Source: Bacteroidota bacterium (lineage in GTDB: Bacteria > Bacteroidota > Bacteroidia > Flavobacteriales > Flavobacteriaceae). From it: DNA of 5,850 nt. Under the pieces are notes generated by a model. That model had not been told where the DNA came from and did not search any database. It was given only the letters and a program-made list of their open reading frames with translations. This document shows, piece by piece, positions 5,433 through 5,850 of this stretch; position 1 is the stretch's first letter; every line of letters begins with the position of its first letter. Location: contig JADFSQ010000143.1 in NCBI GenBank assembly GCA_022560715.1, forward strand, positions 1-5,850. The letters are read 5' to 3'. The position numbers were made by a program, and so were the translations under genes.

Positions 5433-5850
5433 CTATTTCTTAGCTTCAACTACCTCCCTCATCTTAAAACAAACTAAAAAAAAGATAAACATAAATCCCC
5501 CAAATAATAAAAATATAAACTTAAACGGTAAAAATATAAGGAGTGTAGATGCCGCAATTTTAACAACAAAATTATTCACATCAATCGTAGTATTATAAGG
5601 ACCATAAAATTGTAATACCTGTTTTCCCTTTAATATATCAAAAAAATAAGCTTCGGTTGTTGGCTCAATCATTGCTATACCAATATTGGCCAAAATAAGA
5701 AGTAATAAAATAAGATAAATATTTCCAACAAAAAAACAGAGTAAAGTAAGTACAGAAACTATTAAAAATCCCACTTTAAATGTCTTCTTAAACCCAATTT
5801 TCCCAGCTAATCTGTAGAAATAAAATTCAAATAAAATCAAAGGAATAACT
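5433..5850 (-). CDS. Major facilitator superfamily transporter, C-terminal part (runs off window)
   Basis: About 138 residues of a polytopic membrane protein are visible, and the frame stays open to the window edge, so the start lies beyond 5850. In order there is the end of a helix (VIPLILFEFYF), the cytoplasmic loop YRLAGKIGFKK that resembles the MFS motif A repeat between helices 8 and 9, two closely spaced helices ending in IGIAMIEPTTEAYFFD, a polar loop containing FYGPYNTTID, and two final helices before a short charged tail. This fits helices 8-12 of an MFS permease. The substrate cannot be told. The EPTTEAYFFDI and FYGPYNTTID segments recall transporters from Patescibacteria or DPANN archaea more than flavobacterial ones. 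The TAG stop is the complement of 5433-5435. The gene converges on the pseudopilin-like gene with 49 nt between them. A TTG at 5838-5840 is not a credible start. Confidence 0.72.
   Translation of the reverse strand, partial: VIPLILFEFYFYRLAGKIGFKKTFKVGFLIVSVLTLLCFFVGNIYLILLLLILANIGIAMIEPTTEAYFFDILKGKQVLQFYGPYNTTIDVNNFVVKIAASTLLIFLPFKFIFLLFGGFMFIFFLVCFKMREVVEAKK

Overview
The window reads as two unrelated pieces of DNA joined near position 4925. Positions 1 to about 4924 look like an ordinary chromosomal segment of a Flavobacteriaceae-like bacterium (Bacteroidota). The evidence is an AT-rich sequence, a DUF4290-murA gene pair, a Bacteroidota-style MurA, a DUF493 protein, little sign of Shine-Dalgarno sequences, and a TAnnTTTG-type promoter box. 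Positions about 4925 to 5850 carry a pseudopilin-like membrane protein and a major facilitator superfamily (MFS) transporter fragment. Both resemble proteins of ultra-small prokaryotes (Patescibacteria/CPR, or possibly DPANN for the transporter). That taxonomic reading comes from pattern recognition, not from a search. A metagenomic assembly chimera is the simplest explanation.

Layout of the left part: on the minus strand, reading right to left, come a DUF493 (YbeD-like) gene (2441-2148), a DUF4290 gene (2020-1379) and murA (1369-62). The last two are 9 nt apart and almost certainly co-transcribed. Between the DUF493 gene and the divergent plus-strand genes lies a spacer of about 370 bp holding a compact MITE-like element (2469-2689). 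It has 10-bp terminal inverted repeats and is flanked by perfect 13-bp direct repeats that look like a target-site duplication. The element appears to have landed in the -7 region of the DUF493 promoter. To its right, on the plus strand, a small NadR/AAA_28-type P-loop ATPase (2813-3355) overlaps by one base the start of a RecQ-family helicase (3355 onward), so the two form a coupled pair.

The RecQ reading frame is convincing through about residue 524 and then becomes unrelated sequence, which is an out-of-frame translation of the neighbouring gene. In another frame the sequence immediately becomes the membrane helix of the pseudopilin-like protein, whose own start codon is missing. Both genes are therefore cut at the same point. 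The transporter at the right edge is convergent and runs out of the window.

Functionally the left part combines a peptidoglycan precursor enzyme (MurA, with the fosfomycin-target cysteine naturally replaced by aspartate), two conserved proteins of unknown role, and a DNA-repair helicase with a small kinase-like partner. I found no CRISPR array, tRNA, rRNA or recognisable defence system. The most interesting items are the junction, the MITE-like insertion and the Asp-type MurA.
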